Positions 63,997 through 64,000 of a DNA stretch of 64,000 bases are shown piece by piece. Below the pieces are notes generated by a model. It was not told the origin of the DNA. It made no database searches and worked only from the letters and a program-made list of their open reading frames with translations. The stretch's first letter is position 1; every line of letters begins with the position of its first letter. Source of the stretch: WQXF01 sp031552825 (GTDB taxonomy: Bacteria > Bacillota > Clostridia > Christensenellales > Aristaeellaceae); the NCBI GenBank assembly GCA_031552825.1, contig JAVBMD010000008.1:1-64000 (forward strand), in the 5' to 3' direction. The position numbers and the translations under genes are program-made.

Positions 63997-64000
63997 GCTG

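Overview
The window looks like a GC-rich chromosome segment from a low-copy, Gram-positive, clostridial-type Firmicute. The evidence is HPr kinase next to a ROK glucokinase, DegV, a T-box leader, RNase J, a Noc-type ParB beside rsmG, strong AGGAGG ribosome sites, several TTG starts and sigma-A type promoters. There are no rRNA or tRNA genes, prophage or CRISPR array. I cannot name the genus. Starts were chosen by ribosome binding site, so several genes are shorter than their longest open frame.

Layout. 1-7.1 kb: secreted beta-propeller-like protein, CorA, MnmG, DUF1697 and an ABC-F protein with a structured leader. 7.1-11.9 kb: HisC, HAD phosphatase, HprK and glucokinase. 11.9-19.7 kb (minus strand): tadA-degV, noc, and a tightly overlapping SNF2-radC-ydcF-rsmG run. 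19.8-27.7 kb: O-antigen-ligase-like protein, DUF3048 protein, aminotransferase plus a DRE-TIM acyl-transferring enzyme (possible Re-citrate synthase), HtrA and small proteins. 27.8-32 kb: an HD-GYP response regulator and a hybrid kinase. 32-42 kb: CstA-like protein, methyltransferase, AEC transporter, amidohydrolase, RNase J with a disordered N-terminus, and a large membrane protein. 42-48 kb: dnaA, CCA-adding enzyme, aldo/keto reductase and two tandem DUF155 proteins. 48-57 kb: a double prolyl isomerase (parvulin plus cyclophilin), the xpaC-telA-lemA-TPM operon, and a two-component pair. 57-64 kb: CHAP hydrolase, esterase, T-box-controlled leuA, cardiolipin synthase and a PHP phosphoesterase.

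The most unusual signal is a ~140-bp non-coding element present three times (23-163, 4971-5109, 43674-43814), always in the same orientation. Each copy sits inside an intrinsic terminator and is flanked by a direct duplication of that terminator hairpin (14 bp, 22-23 bp, at least 22 bp). Two copies differ at only two bases. The third is diverged but keeps the fold by compensatory base changes, and the G-U pairs favour RNA made from the plus strand. This looks like a mobile structured-RNA element that targets terminators and becomes part of the 3' UTR of its neighbours, including dnaA.

Genes that usually lie together at clostridial origins (dnaA, mnmG, rsmG/noc) are present but scattered over 40 kb, and dnaN is not beside dnaA. 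I found no convincing oriC.
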